A stretch of 64,000 nucleotides of DNA from Nematopogon swammerdamellus (lineage: Eukaryota; Arthropoda; Insecta; Lepidoptera; Adelidae). Position numbers and translations under genes: made by a program. Location of the stretch: positions 17,063,151-17,127,150 of the forward strand of contig OX336353.1 in assembly GCA_946902875.1 (NCBI GenBank). Direction: 5' to 3'. Positions 21,460 through 32,610 of this stretch are shown here, one piece after another (position 1 is the stretch's first letter; every line of letters starts with the position of its first letter). The notes beneath the pieces are model-generated. The model was not told where the DNA came from. It saw nothing but the letters and a program-made list of their open reading frames with translations, and made no database searches.

Positions 21460-22059
21460 AACGTAATTAAGAATAGAATAATAATAGAATAATATTTATT
21501 TTCACTATAACTTAACCTAGTTTACATTTTTTTTTTCTTACAAACTATAATTAGGTACACTCTGGGCTTAAACTAGCAATTTTACTTATAGTCCTGTCTC
21601 TCACGCTAGGATACCCTGTGTTGTGAGAGGCAGGGTCTTTCACCATTTTATAGATATTATAATTAACTAGGCATAGATATACAAACATGTATAGGTACTA
21701 AACAAACAGTTAGTTTAGTACCTATACAAACATTTTATGTTCCTACGTATTTTTATAAGCGATTTACATGAGAATTTTGTTATATTTATTTATTATAAGG
21801 TTTTATGTAATGTATCTAAGCAGAAAATGTGTTTGTTATTGTTGTATTGTGGAGTTTTATGTGTGCTGGGGTGATTATGTGTGTGGGTGTAAATGTGTTG
21901 GTTATTCTTGTATGGTGTCGTTTTATGTGTGCAAGGGTGTTTATGTGTGTGTGTGTGTTATTGTATGTATAAATGTGTATGTGCAGTGTGTGTGTGTGTG
22001 TGTTTTTTGTTATTTTTTTTTTATTTTGTAGATTTTTGTTTATTCTGCACCAATAAGGT
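21460..22059 (-). mobile_element. 3' UTR of the LINE at 22060-23373
   Basis: Follows the stop codon of the minus-strand RT ORF. Contains CA-rich microsatellites (TG on the plus strand, 21930-22005) and ends near 21460 in AATAAATATTATTC. A GAGACAGGAC/GTGAGAGGCAG patch at 21590-21640 forms a short hairpin. Confidence 0.55.
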
Positions 22060-23371
22060 TTATTTTGGCACAGACAGCAGGTTTTCCGTTTCTTGATAAG
22101 ATTTTGATTTTAGCCATTTGTGTATTAGTTCCTTACTTTTGTTTTTAGTTGTGTACATTATATTTAAGTTTTTGTTTGCCTCTGCATAAAATAAGGGAGC
22201 CAGAAAGTGTGCAAATTTTTGAGCAAACGTAGTTCGGGTTTTTGGTTTAGACCAGTGAATTTGTCGCGTTGGTCTTGCAGATATTGTTTGGGTATGTAAT
22301 GCTGTTTTGTGGAATTTTAGTATGGCTGTGCTGATAAATAGTTGGCGAACTCTGAGAACTTTGCATTCGCCGTAAAGGTTGTCTGTTGGGTAACGAAAAG
22401 GTTTATGTAGCATTACTTTTAGTATTGCTCTCTGTGCTCTCTCTAGTCTTAGAAGCAGGGTTTTTGAGGCTCCTCCCCAAGCTAAGATACAATAGCCCAA
22501 TACGGATTGGACTAAAGCATAGTAAACCACACAGAGTAGGTCTAAGTCGGCAACACTTCGTAGGCGTTTGAAAATATATATGCATTTGCGTGTTCGTCCT
22601 ACCAATGCTTCTATGTGGTTGTCCCAACTGAGCCTAGCATCTAATAATACGCCTAGGTACTTTATACAGTTCACACATTCTAGTAATGGGCAGGAGCACT
22701 CTGTCGGGTCGTTACAGTTGTGAAGCTTTATAATTGGCTTTTCAGTGGTGTACCTGTTTTTGACAATGTTGAAACAGATGAACTTGGTTTTTGTCACGTT
22801 CAGTGTGAGTAGATTCTCTGTTAACCAATTGGCTACCTGAGCCAGACCCTTTTCTACATTTTTTTGGACATCATTCCACGATTCACCGTGGAAGATTAAA
22901 GCTGTGTCGTCGGCAAAGGTAATTATTTTTGCATTAGAAGTCACACAGGCTGTTTATATAGATTAGGAAAAGGGTTGGCCCGAGTACACTTCCTTGGGGA
23001 ACACCGAAGGTTGTGTTTGCAAACTCACTCTTGAAGCCATCAAGGGTAACGCACTGCTTGCGATCAGTCAGATATGATTTAAACCACTCATGTACAGTGC
23101 CACGTATACCCATTGCTTCCATTTTTTTAAATAAAATTTTAGCGGATATTGTGTCAAAAGCTTTGGCAAGGTCCAGGAAGACACCGACGCACTTTTTACC
23201 ATTATCCAGGTTTGATACTACAGTATTAGTCAACAGCGTGACAGCGTCCTCCGTGGACCTGCCAGATCTAAAGCCGAATTGATTTTCGGAAAGCAAATTT
23301 TCGTTTTCAAGATACGTTAAGAGCCTTTTGTTGACAACCTTTTCAAGGACTTTGCTCAGCACATTCAACAC
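22060..23371 (-). pseudogene. non-LTR reverse transcriptase, frameshifted
   Basis: Two frames together give one RT. 22934-23371 holds KVLEKVVNKRL, QFGFRSGRST (about 31-40), LDLAKAFDT (66-74) and GVPQGSVLGP. 22060-22944 holds FADDTALIF (from residue 10) and the C-terminal region to LLSVPK. They overlap by 11 bp in different frames, so a single indel just before the FADD box broke the protein. The 5' end stops at about 23373, inside the RT (a YRPISLLNVL-type box would precede it), so the element is also 5'-truncated. Jockey/CR1-like style. No endonuclease is present. Confidence 0.85.
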
Positions 23372-23407
23372 ATCAATTAAAACTTATTATGTATGTAAGT
23401 TGTATGA

Positions 23408-23865
23408 AAAAGAAACCGGCCAAGTGCGAGTCGAACTCGCGCACCGAGGGTTCCGTATCGCCATGTCATGGTTAGCGCCACTCACGCCATCTATGGCGTG
23501 TTATGAAATGCTTCATATTAGTTAAATGTCATGATTAGTTAAAATGCTTCACACTCTATTCGGTAGATGGCGCGCGCGCATACACTTTTTGGTTTCATCT
23601 ATGGGAACTTCCGTGAATTTTTTACTTTTTCTTATTTTTATTATTTGTTATATCAGCCATTACAACACTTATTCTGTGAAAATGTCAACGGGCTACCTAT
23701 TACGGTTCAAGGATACAGCCCTCGGACGGACGGACGGACGGACGGACGGACGGACGGACTGACGGACGGACGGACTGACGGACGGACGGACGGACAGACA
23801 GACAGACAGACGGCGCGGCGACGGATTAGTAATAGGTTTTCGTACGGGATACGGAAACCTAAAAA
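23408..23865 (+). mobile_element. repeat L, complete copy
   Basis: AAACCGGCCAAGTGCGAGTC to GGATACGGAAACCTAA, with a long GACG/GACT/GACA microsatellite (about 23725-23810). It abuts the truncated end of the LINE. Confidence 0.75.
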
Positions 23866-23959
23866 TGATGACGAACCATACTGAATATGCATATGTCTCA
23901 ATGAAATATTGTTAATGTTGTGTGTTCTTTATGGCGAAATAAATATCTGAATCTGAATC

Positions 23960-24285
23960 TGTGTGGCCTTGGTACTTGAAAAGAATAGGCCCACTGCATA
24001 TATCTCCGTGCATGTCGTAAAAGGCGACTAATACGCGATAAATACAATATACCGTGTTTCTAAAGGTTAGCCACCTCTCACCTTTGACACGGTCCTTTCA
24101 CAGTAATTCAGCAGGTAGGTAATTGTATTCGTGCATGATAGGTAATTTGTCTTGTCGTAATATTTTGGTAAACATCGCGGTCGGTGTTGTCATGTGTTGT
24201 GCTGCAATTCGCCAGAGTACTTGCTTGCAGCACAACACCGATTTCTCTGCTTACCTCGATTGTTTGGATACAGCACTGTACGGTG
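23960..24285 (+). repeat. repeat C
   Basis: GTGTGGCCTTGGTACTT to CTTACCTCGATTG. The bases after it hold GAAGCATTCAGCTGATTT and its reverse GAATCAGC...GCTTC-like text, a small hairpin at 24310-24345. Confidence 0.7.
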
Positions 24286-24429
24286 TAAATATGTATTCTG
24301 TATTGCCGAAATCAGCCGAACGCTTCATAATATGAAGCATTCAGCTGATTTTACAAAAATCGGAGGCGGTACTGGAATCATGGACTCAGAATTCTGAAAT
24401 ATTTCTTTCGCAGTTTTTCAGCTCTTCCT

Positions 24430-24620
24430 TGCACCTGTATTGTTTATTGTATAATTTCATCCATAGGTAGGTAACCTAAGCTTGCACATGTCGAAAATTC
24501 CGCCAGTTCTAAATTCAATGCGAAGAAGAATTGACAAACAAACTTGGTGGCAGTGGTTCTAGATCGTGAGACACTTCGGGGTCACCCACACACAAGTCGC
24601 ACGGCTCAATGTTGTGCAAT
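24430..24620. repeat. repeat F copy 2 joined to an RT remnant
   Basis: 24438-24547 matches 3103-3213. The following 70 bp (minus strand) resemble the RT C-terminus seen at 45380-45440 (IEPCD...VGDPEVSHDLEPL against RRAVRIVGDS...). The shared F part may be the LINE's downstream region. Confidence 0.5.
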
Positions 24621-24797
24621 AATGGTTATTTCATTTCATAAAGTCTCGGTATGACGATAAAACGCCTTGTCTTTGCTTTGTATGATCGATCTGATGTTTC
24701 TTTCTACCACGATATTCGTTATGTTAGACATAATGTTCCTGTTAAGGCAAGGAGACATGTCTACATGTTCTTTTCTATACCTAATGGAGCTCTAGCC

Positions 24798-25491
24798 ATT
24801 AGATATTTTCTTATAAACCTTTACCTTTAAGTATTGCGGAATTTTAATATACATCACAAAATAGTGTTATCCCCCAAAGGCGCAAGGATTGAGTAGGGAT
24901 GCTCACTCTGAAACATCTATCATGAAACTAAACGGAACTGAAATACTAACGCTGTGTCCCCCTTAGATTATTTTCTTATAAACCTTTAACTGAATATTGC
25001 GGAATTTTAATAAACAGTTCCAAATAATGTTATCCCCCAAAGGCACAAGGATTCAGTAGGGATCCTCACTATATATTGAATATCATGAAACTAAATGGAA
25101 CTGAAATACTAACGCTGTGTTTCCCTTAGATTATTTTCTTATAAACCTTTAACTGAATTAAGTATTGCGGAATTTTAATAAAGAGCACCAAATAATGTTA
25201 TCCCCAAAGGAGCAAGTATTGAGTATGGATCCTCACTACATACATACTGGATATCATGAAAACAAATGGAACTGAAATACTAACTCTGTGTCTACCTTAG
25301 ATCATTTTCTTATAATTTTTTAACTGAACTATACGGAAATTTAATAAACAGTTCCAAATAGTGTTATCCCTCAAAGGCGCACGGAGTGAGCAGGAATGCT
25401 CACTCCACATTGAATATCCTGAAACTAAATGGAACTGAAATACTAACACTGTGTCCCTCTTAGATTATTTTCTTATAAACCTTTAACTGAA
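24798..25491. repeat. 166-bp satellite array, left part
   Basis: GATTATTTTCTTATAAACC recurs at about 24798, 24964, 25129, 25297 and 25461 (spacing 164-168 bp). Units carry TATTGCGGAATTTTAATAAA and AATGGAACTGAAATACTAAC. Four full units. Confidence 0.9.
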
Positions 25492-26966
25492 ACCCTTCCA
25501 TTTTGGGAGCATAAAACAAAAGAATCCTTCGCCTACACCAGGTGTACACCAGGTGGCGCCCGCCCACCTGGCGTAGGTGAAGGTGTTAGAAAAAAAATCA
25601 TTTTGAAAGATTTTTCCATGAAACTTTATGAACTAACGAATGGATTGTATTTACAGATAAATATTCTAGCTATAAATGACATTTTTTTATGTATATTACA
25701 TATTCTGGGTAATAAAATTATTATGTAAAGTTGTGTTATGTGAAAATTGCGACCTCTCTCTGATTTTATATTTTTATAAATTTATCACGAACGCAAATTG
25801 GTGATATAGTATTTTTATCATAAAAAGGAATACATATACAAACCAATCCTACCTTTCTGGTGTATCAGCAGCTCGTGTGTCGCACACAATAAAATCTTGA
25901 ATTCACAAATTTTTTTTTGTCAAAAACTACATTTTCGCACTCACAAGCCATTGCAACATTTGGGCTATTCATTACGTAAATATGTGTGTTGGATATATGG
26001 AAAGCACATGGTTGGATAGATAATTTTATCTACTCATCTTGAGACACTTTCTACACTCAAAACACGAATTTAGGCAGAACTAGAAATAAATTACGACACT
26101 GACTCAAACAAAGTTTCTATGGCGAAACCTAGGTCACAAAAATGGCTTATTTCTCGTAAATTTACGACATGCAAGCACTAAACGGCATATATTATTCAAC
26201 TAGAAGAACTATGGAACATTTCTGTCACCTCACTTTCTCCAAAAAACCGATTTATTTTGAGAAACAAGCTTCTCAAAACAGGCAAAATTGCCGTCCGCTC
26301 GAAGCAAGTTTGTATGGCGAGACCTAGGTCACAAAAATGGCTTATTTCTCGTAAATGTACGACATGCAAGCACTAAACGGCATATATTATTCAACTAGAA
26401 GAACTAAGGAACATTTCTGTCACCTCACTTTCTCCAAAAAACCGATTTATTTTGAGAAACAAACTTTGACAACAACAACAAACAGGAAAAATTTGTCAGT
26501 ATGGAGTAGGACTTTTCTTCGATTTTTTACGTAAAATGCATCTCAACTCAGTACAAACAAATGTACTCAATAGGTCCGGAATATAATGAAAAAGAGAAAA
26601 AACATCACTTACCGGTCCATTTTTCTGTATTTACGAACAAAACAGCGTATATTCACAAGCACAACACGCGCGCGCACATACAACACGAACTGACAGTGAC
26701 GACAGATATGAGAAATTTTTTTCGTATTCTGACGGCTCGGGACATATCAAGTTAGTGGTACCGATGTGTAGCTAAATAATTCTACTTTATACTTTGTCTC
26801 TGTCAAATAAACACTCCTAAGTGAGATAGAACGAAAAAAATTCTTTTGTTCGGCCCATGCAGCGGATTGGAGCTCGCCGACAACGTGGCGGTTTATATTA
26901 ACCGCTCCATAGCTGACGGAATAGCGGCTCTTGCGGTTTATATTAACCGCTCCATAGCGGACGGGT
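25492..26966. mobile_element. 1,475-bp block inserted in the satellite
   Basis: The satellite stops at ...TTTAACTGAA and resumes at ATTGCGGAATTTTAAT, as in the intact unit at 24986. The block's ends are ACCCTTCC and GGACGGGT, an imperfect inverted pair. Inside are an imperfect hairpin (25534-25590), a 195-bp duplication (26121-26470) and two copies of GCGGTTTATATTAACCGC (26890-26950). No convincing ORF. It reads as a non-autonomous DNA element; the class is unknown. Confidence 0.6.
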
Positions 26967-27520
26967 ATTGCGGAATTTTAATGAACAGCTCCAAATAATG
27001 TTATCCCCCAAACGCGCAAGGACTCAGTAGGTATGCTTACTGCACACTGAATATCCTGAAACTAAATGGAACTGAAACACTAACGCTGTGTGCCCCTTAG
27101 AATCCCCCAAACGCGCAAGGACTCAGTAGGTATGCTTACTGCACACTGAATATCCTGGAACTAAATGGAACTGAAACACTAACGCTGTGTGCCCCTTAGA
27201 TTATTTTCTTATAAACCTTTACTGAATTAAGTATTGCGGAATAATTTTAATAAAGAGCACCAAATAATGTTATCCCCAAAGGAGCAAGTATTGAGTAGGG
27301 ATCCTCACTACATATTGAATATCATGAAACCAAATGGAACTGAAATACTAACTCTATGTCTACCTTAGATCATTTTCTTATAAATTTTTAACTGAACTAA
27401 ATATTACGGAATTTTAATAAACAGTTCCAAATAATGTTTTCCACCAAAGGCGCAAGGAGTGAATAGGGATGCCCACTACACACTGAATATCCTGAAACTA
27501 AATAGAACTCGAAACACTGA
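26967..27520. repeat. 166-bp satellite array, right part
   Basis: Same family as 24798-25491. It includes a shortened 98-bp unit duplicated at 27006-27101 and 27104-27199 (CCCCCAAACGCGCAAGGACT in both). Confidence 0.85.
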
Positions 27521-27819
27521 TGCAGTGTCCACGGCGGGAACACCACCGTACGCCGCTCCGGGCGTACGTACACTCGGATAATTTCCGCGCGAATCTCATT
27601 TTTCGCTCGTTTCCGGTCGCACCGTCCGACTTTTTCCAATTTCCGCTTCTTTTTTTTTCCGAGAATTTTAAAAATGAAACTGCATTTGGAGTGGTCCGTG
27701 CATCTGCCGGGTGGCGAATAGCGCTGGTTTATGGAGATGGTTGAGCGCTTCGTTTAGTTTTGCGATCATGGTCGCTTTGTTACACACGGGCGTTATTGTT
27801 ATCGCTATTGTTATTTCTA
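27521..27819. other. unassigned
   Basis: GC-rich start (CACCACCGTACGCCGCTCC), then ORFs of 60-80 aa with no domain. Confidence 0.3.
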
Positions 27820-27905
27820 GCGGTGAGTGGTCTGAGCGTCGGCTTCTCTTGCGAGAGGTCCGAGGTTCGAATCCGACCGGCGGCGTGTACCGATGAGTTT
27901 TTTTT
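27820..27905 (+). mobile_element. SINE A, head only
   Basis: GAGTGGTCTGAGCGTCGGC (A box) and GAGGTTCGAATCCGACCGG (B box), then GTACCGATGAGTTTTTTT. The body is missing. Confidence 0.65.
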
Positions 27906-28309
27906 TGTGAAGGAAAAATTTACGTTTTAACATTGGAAATGTTTAATGGATCGATTTTGCGTTATACACAAAAATGCTTATAACTTTGTTGATATAAGGG
28001 TTATGTTATGAGGGTCAGTGAGGGCTCAATCGACGCAGAATTTATTGAGACGTATTTGATGGTATGAGATTTTAAAAATTTCGAACTACTTTTTTTTTAA
28101 ATATCCGAAAAACCAAAAAATTTCGGAAAAAAATCGTGTAATTTTTTTGTAATTATTATTTTTTAAGTTCCGGTTAAGGGTTAGGGCAAAAAGGAAAAAA
28201 GATACACATCGAGAATGAATTGGGCTACTCGACGGTATTTTTGGTTGTGGTGTGCGACTTTGGGGTCGTCAGCAATTTTTCGAAAATTTGCACTGTTGAT
28301 ACACAAAAA
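27906..28309. other. unassigned AT-rich sequence
   Basis: A/T runs only; nothing recognised. Confidence 0.3.
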
Positions 28310-28360
28310 AAACATAAAACCGACTTCCAAAACTTTTGTTTGGAGGTCGGTTTTATGTTT
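28310..28360. repeat. hairpin, AAACATAAAACCGACTTCC arms
   Basis: Arms 28310-28331 and 28339-28360 are reverse complements with one mismatch. A common lepidopteran palindromic repeat word. Confidence 0.75.
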
Positions 28361-28986
28361 CACAGTCTTTTTTGGTTATTTTTTGCTATTAATGTACTCG
28401 GCTTTCGGCCTCGCGATTACGCCTCGCTTTCCAATCCGATCTTGACCAAATTAAAATGGAACCACCTCAGGGTTATCCTCTTTCAAACAAAAAAAAAGAA
28501 TTTTCAAAATCGGCCCACAATTGACGGACTAATCGCGTAAAAAACATCCAAAAAAAAGAAAACATACCGTCGAATTGAGAATCTCTTAGGTAAATTGCTC
28601 GCGAAGACAAATGCAACGAGCCCAATTTCGATTCATGTATTTCAATAAAATGACAGAGAACATTTCAAAATATTAGGTATTTAATACTTTTTAGTTCTAT
28701 TTTTTTTTTAAGTCGGTTTTATATTTTTTAGAACAGTTTTTTCAAAGCTAGCTCTTCGCGTACACATGACGTGTTTGCTCATAGCCGACCAGTGATGATT
28801 ATCAACGAGCATATTGTCACGACGACACTGGTCGGACGGAACTCAGCGTGTGAACGTCGAAAATGCGGAACTGAAACCAAAATAATAGTAAAAAAAAACA
28901 TGAAAATTACCAAATGAACTAAATATGCAAGGTTAAAGAAGTTTCTCGTTGGTGTCATGCATGTTCAAAAACAATTTAGTATTCCG
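28361..28986. other. unassigned; probable 3' flank of the minus-strand exon
   Basis: AT-rich. At 28779-28840 CCGACCAGTG and CACTGGTCGG form an inverted pair about 50 bp apart. No clear poly(A) signal for the exon at 28987. Confidence 0.3.
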
Positions 28987-29598
28987 TTACAAAATCGTTA
29001 GCTTTGCAACGAAGCTAACGATTGAATATCCGACCCAACCATTCCTTGAATGAAAACATATGAGTAAAACGTATGTGTTGGCTCTCACAATTATGTCATG
29101 ATTATCATTTTTGCCGTCCAAGGAGCGTTCATGAAGTCCGCTAATATTTCTAACTTCATTGTTTTCTGATTCTTGGTCTTCGTACTCTCCTTTTCTTGTG
29201 GTTTCGGGAACAACTATTGGAGTGTCTTTAAAACTAACGTTTAGCGTCTCTGCTTCCGTGAAGAGCTTTCTAGTTGTTGTGGCTTCGGCGGTAGTACTAA
29301 TATTGACAGTATTTTTAAGAATTGTAGGAGTATTTTCGTATCTGTCTTCAGATATATAGGAAGTAACTCCAAGAGTTGAGGATATATTTTTATTGATGAG
29401 ATGTTGAATAGTAGTATGAGACGATACGTTGACCTCAACATTGCAGGTATTAACTGTTGAATTATTGACTAAAGGAGTAGTCATAGAGTGGTTATCGTGG
29501 TCTGCTGAGAACAATAATCCATTAAAGCTTGTGAAAGCAAGATTTCGCGAAGGTGGTGTTGTTGTTAATGATTCGTCCGGATGTTCCTCGGTATGCTG
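28987..29598 (-). CDS. Ser/Thr/Asn-rich exon of unknown protein
   Basis: On the minus strand the frame opens right after a good 3' splice site (TTATGGTCTTTTCAG at about 29613-29599) and stays open about 200 residues to a stop at 28987. The text is rich in Ser, Thr, Asn and Glu with several N-glycosylation sequons (NNST, NVSS, NISS, NISTT, NVSF), as in secreted mucin-like linkers, and ends in a hydrophobic tail (GYSIVSFVAKLTIL). It lies 360 bp downstream of the serine-protease-homologue exon on the same strand and could be its last exon. However, that exon ends in phase 2 and this one starts in phase 0, so at least one more exon would be needed. Could also be a separate gene. Confidence 0.45.
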   Translation of the reverse strand, partial: QHTEEHPDESLTTTPPSRNLAFTSFNGLLFSADHDNHSMTTPLVNNSTVNTCNVEVNVSSHTTIQHLINKNISSTLGVTSYISEDRYENTPTILKNTVNISTTAEATTTRKLFTEAETLNVSFKDTPIVVPETTRKGEYEDQESENNEVRNISGLHERSLDGKNDNHDIIVRANTYVLLICFHSRNGWVGYSIVSFVAKLTIL

Positions 29599-29956
29599 AA
29601 AAGACCATAAGTTTGTGAAATTTAATAAATTATTAAATTATATAGACAGCCGTGCACGTAGCACGAGAGGTCCTGATGTTCTAAATCCGGTGTGAAAAGA
29701 CTAAAACAGTAATCATAAGAATTTAGTGTCTGCATTGTTTTAAGTACCACTGGTGAAAGGAAGCAGGTGTCCTATCTACATTGGTGGCACCTGTTTTAAA
29801 TGATGATGATACTGCATTGGTAAATATATTGAAAAATGTCACCTCTTCCCTACGTCCCCTGCGTTGTTGCGTCACAGGTGCGTTCATCGCTCGCACAAGA
29901 CTGCACAACTTGCCCTCTTTCTCATTATGATCTTTTTCAATAAGGATCGGCCTTAC

Positions 29957-30796
29957 GAGTTCCCGAATGGTTTCTCCAGCCTCAGCAGGGCCACGTCGTT
30001 CACAGCGCCAGCAAAGCTTACATCTCTGACATAACCATTAGGAAGAACTATGCTTGAGATCTTTCTGGCTCCTTCTTTGAAGGTCGTCAGGCCTGTGAGG
30101 TAGGGGCCAGCTAGGACGACGAGGGATCCAGTTCGAAGACGAGCACAGGATGCGGTGGTTACAGCTGAACGAAAAGACACCAGTGCTGCCGCGCAACGAG
30201 GACCTTCGGCATGCTCTACTACTAACTGTGGAAATAGTATACCGCGTGAGAATGATTATCTTTGGACATGTGTGATTAGGAAATCTCAAGTCATACGCGC
30301 TATAGCGTAGATTAAAAATTCAATCTACGGCTATAGTACTAATAATAATATTGTGTAGAGCAGGAAAACAAATTGTACTAAACAGTGAAACACGCAATGT
30401 AAACTTCCGAACTGCGGTAGTGAAAGACTACAGAATTGGGTTTTAGAAGTAACATTATATAACAATATATGCTTGCTTTAAGCAATGAAATAACAAAAAA
30501 AAGCTAGAACATGAGCCTGGAACAAAAAGAGCTAAGAACTGCATTTTAATACGTACGATTTTCTCAATTACATATGAAACAGGACGATTCAGAGTGACTC
30601 AAGAGTTCTAAAATGCTGAAGTACGTTTAACATCATGAATATGACACATTTGAAAACGAAAAGAACAAGGCAAAAGACTCACCATAAATGGAAAGGTGTC
30701 TCCCCGAGGTAACTTGCCACGAGACTTGTTAGTACGATCAGCCCCCACAATCATTGAATGAACAAGGTATACAAAACAATTAAAATATTGTATCAT
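29957..30796 (-). CDS. serine protease homologue, two exons, partial
   Basis: Exon 1 (30683-30796) encodes a short hydrophobic start (MIQYFNCFVYLVHSM), IVGADR, which matches the IVGG start of a mature trypsin fold, and GDTFPFM, then splices at ATG|GTGAGT. Exon 2 (29957-30225) follows TATTTCCACAG in the same phase and gives CAAALVSF (49-56), TASC (62-65) where active enzymes have AAHC, and NDVALLRL (114-121) with the Asp of the triad. It ends at CTC|GTAAGG. The catalytic His is therefore Ser, so this is a non-catalytic homologue if the gene is functional. The half with GWG and the active Ser is not visible in the next 1 kb. An upstream acceptor (CAAACTTCAG at about 30815) means the ATG at 30796 may be internal. 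Likely secreted; partner unknown. Confidence 0.7.
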
Positions 30797-30949
30797 TAAT
30801 TCAGCCGACAACTGAAGTTTGAAAAAAGTTCCCCAAATAAATACCGTGTAAGTGGGGCTTTCTAACTAAATTCAAAATAAAAAAATCAAAATAAAAACGA
30901 GACTTTTAGAATTTAGAATAACATTTATTTCTTCATACACATACAACAC

Positions 30950-31325
30950 TAGCTTTTGGTCGCGGCTTCGCTCGCGGTAAACTCAATACTTCAATAATAT
31001 AATACTGCAACGGAATTGCATCATCTATGTCATCTATGTCATCTATGTATTACTACCATTCGACACTAAATTCCGTTCATACTATACTTTCTTGGATACA
31101 GCTCAGCCTAGAGGTTTCTTACCGTGATGGTATATAGCCTATATTGAGCCTCAAGAACTACTCTTTACATTGGGTCAAACCGCATCAAAATCCGTTCAAT
31201 GGTTCCGGAGTTTACCTCAAACATACATAAATATGTACAGACATATAAGAAGTAGAAGATATAGAGATAGAGAAGATAGATATAGAGATAGAGATAGAGG
31301 TAGAGATAGAGACGGGCTAGGAGGA
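30950..31325 (+). repeat. repeat D
   Basis: CTAGCTTTTGGTCGCGGCTTC to AGAAGTAGAAG and a GATAGA microsatellite (31258-31312). It has CATCTATGT three times in tandem (31022-31050). Confidence 0.75.
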
Positions 31326-31699
31326 AAAGGGAGCCAGCTCATCTTATGTGTTTCGACTCTCGCGATGAGAGGGCTGCACTGCAGCATGTCTTCCGCTGAT
31401 CCCAACCCAACACACGCAAGCATAAAACAAAACAAAATTATATCAGCTATCTGATATCTTAGACTTAAAATCACACGCACATAACATAAGTCACATAAAC
31501 CAAACATAAGAAAACAAAGTATACGTCTTTTTCTAGCAGGATTTTTTTTATTTACAAAAAAACAGACATTAAAACACAACCAATAGAGCAATAATAAAGA
31601 AATTTTAAATTTAATAAAAACACGATCCCGGTCAGGCTCGAGGATTAGCCCGTTGCGACTCTAGAAGCCATACGCCTTGCACGCCCGCTTGATTTTTTT
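31326..31699. other. unassigned
   Basis: Short ORFs on both strands cross into repeat D. No gene seen. Confidence 0.3.
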
Positions 31700-32165
31700 T
31701 TTGACGTGATAACGTCACGTCTTATAAATTGATGAACACCGGCTGCACGCACGAAAAAGTGTCACGTTCCATCTGAGCCTGTGTGTGCAAGCGAGAGCGC
31801 GAGCAATAAGCGATAGAGAGGCACAATCGGCCCAAGCGTCGGCTTGTACACATTTATCTCTCTGGTTCTAAAGTACCAGGGCAGCAGAAATTGAAAGGAC
31901 CTCTCGGTTACTCGTACCATAATATATTAAGCGCATCTGGCCGGTCGGAAAAGATTTCAAATTTAGAATGAATATGTGTCAAACTGCAAATTGCTGAAAA
32001 AGTCCACATCACAAAAGTTTTGCTGAAAGTAACCACACACCATAGTAATTATCCTCCCTTCAATTTCTTCTTCCCTGGTACTTTAGAACCGTTGCCAGTA
32101 GTCTTACCACTTTATGACGTTATCACGTAAAACTATCGTCCGTAAACCGACTTTACAGACGACCA
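31700..32165 (+). repeat. repeat G with nested MITE
   Basis: GACGTGATAACGTCACGTC and GCTGCACGCACGAAAAAGTG at the left, CACGTAAAACTATCGTCCG and ACCGACTTTACAGACG at the right, as at 36570-36840. The middle is replaced by the element at 31864-32096. Confidence 0.6.
31864..32096. mobile_element. 233-bp MITE
   Basis: TIRs of about 35 bp start GGTTCTAAAGTACCAGGG (31864-31898 and 32063-32096, about 90% identical). One more single end lies at 33583. No target duplication is clear. Confidence 0.7.
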
Positions 32166-32610
32166 ATTTTTTTTTTTTTATGGAACTCGACACTTTTGGC
32201 TACATCACCTACAACATCCTTGATGTCAGCCCATAACACCGGGTGAACTTGGTGCCACGTCAGTGCTTCCCTTCGGTCGTGCCGGCTACACTGAACTGAA
32301 CGGAAAACACAAACTATTTACATACGCATGGCATTCGCAGCCCCCGCCTGCGTCCGAATGTCCATGGGCGTCGCTAGACACCTTATGGGTGACTCGGCGC
32401 CACATGTCGCGCTTAGTATAAAAAAAAAACAAAAAAAACAGCTGTTTCGACCGAACTTTCATTCAGTCCGGTGGTACCAACCCGACCGGGTTAAGCCCTA
32501 CCACCTAGTAATATAAGGGAGTCATATCCCTTAGCCGCCTTGTACGACATACACGGGGAGAGATGCAGTGGGGCTATTCTTTTAAATTACCGACCGGCCC
32601 CACACGGTAC
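32166..32610 (-). mobile_element. SINE body with repeat C head, split by a LINE tail
   Basis: 32166-32324 and 32441-32510 are the SINE B body in reverse. 32325-32440 is an inserted LINE 3' end (MSMGVARHLMG-type reading, poly(A) tail), the same as at 45178-45345. From 32511 the SINE continues not into a SINE B head but into repeat C in reverse (CATATCCCTTAG...CCGGCCCCACACGG). The same junction occurs at 44721. Confidence 0.75.

Noticed and set aside
29723..29908. Missing exon of the serine protease homologue
   Set aside because: The 61-aa frame has no protease motif and no convincing splice sites; it reads like repeat DNA.
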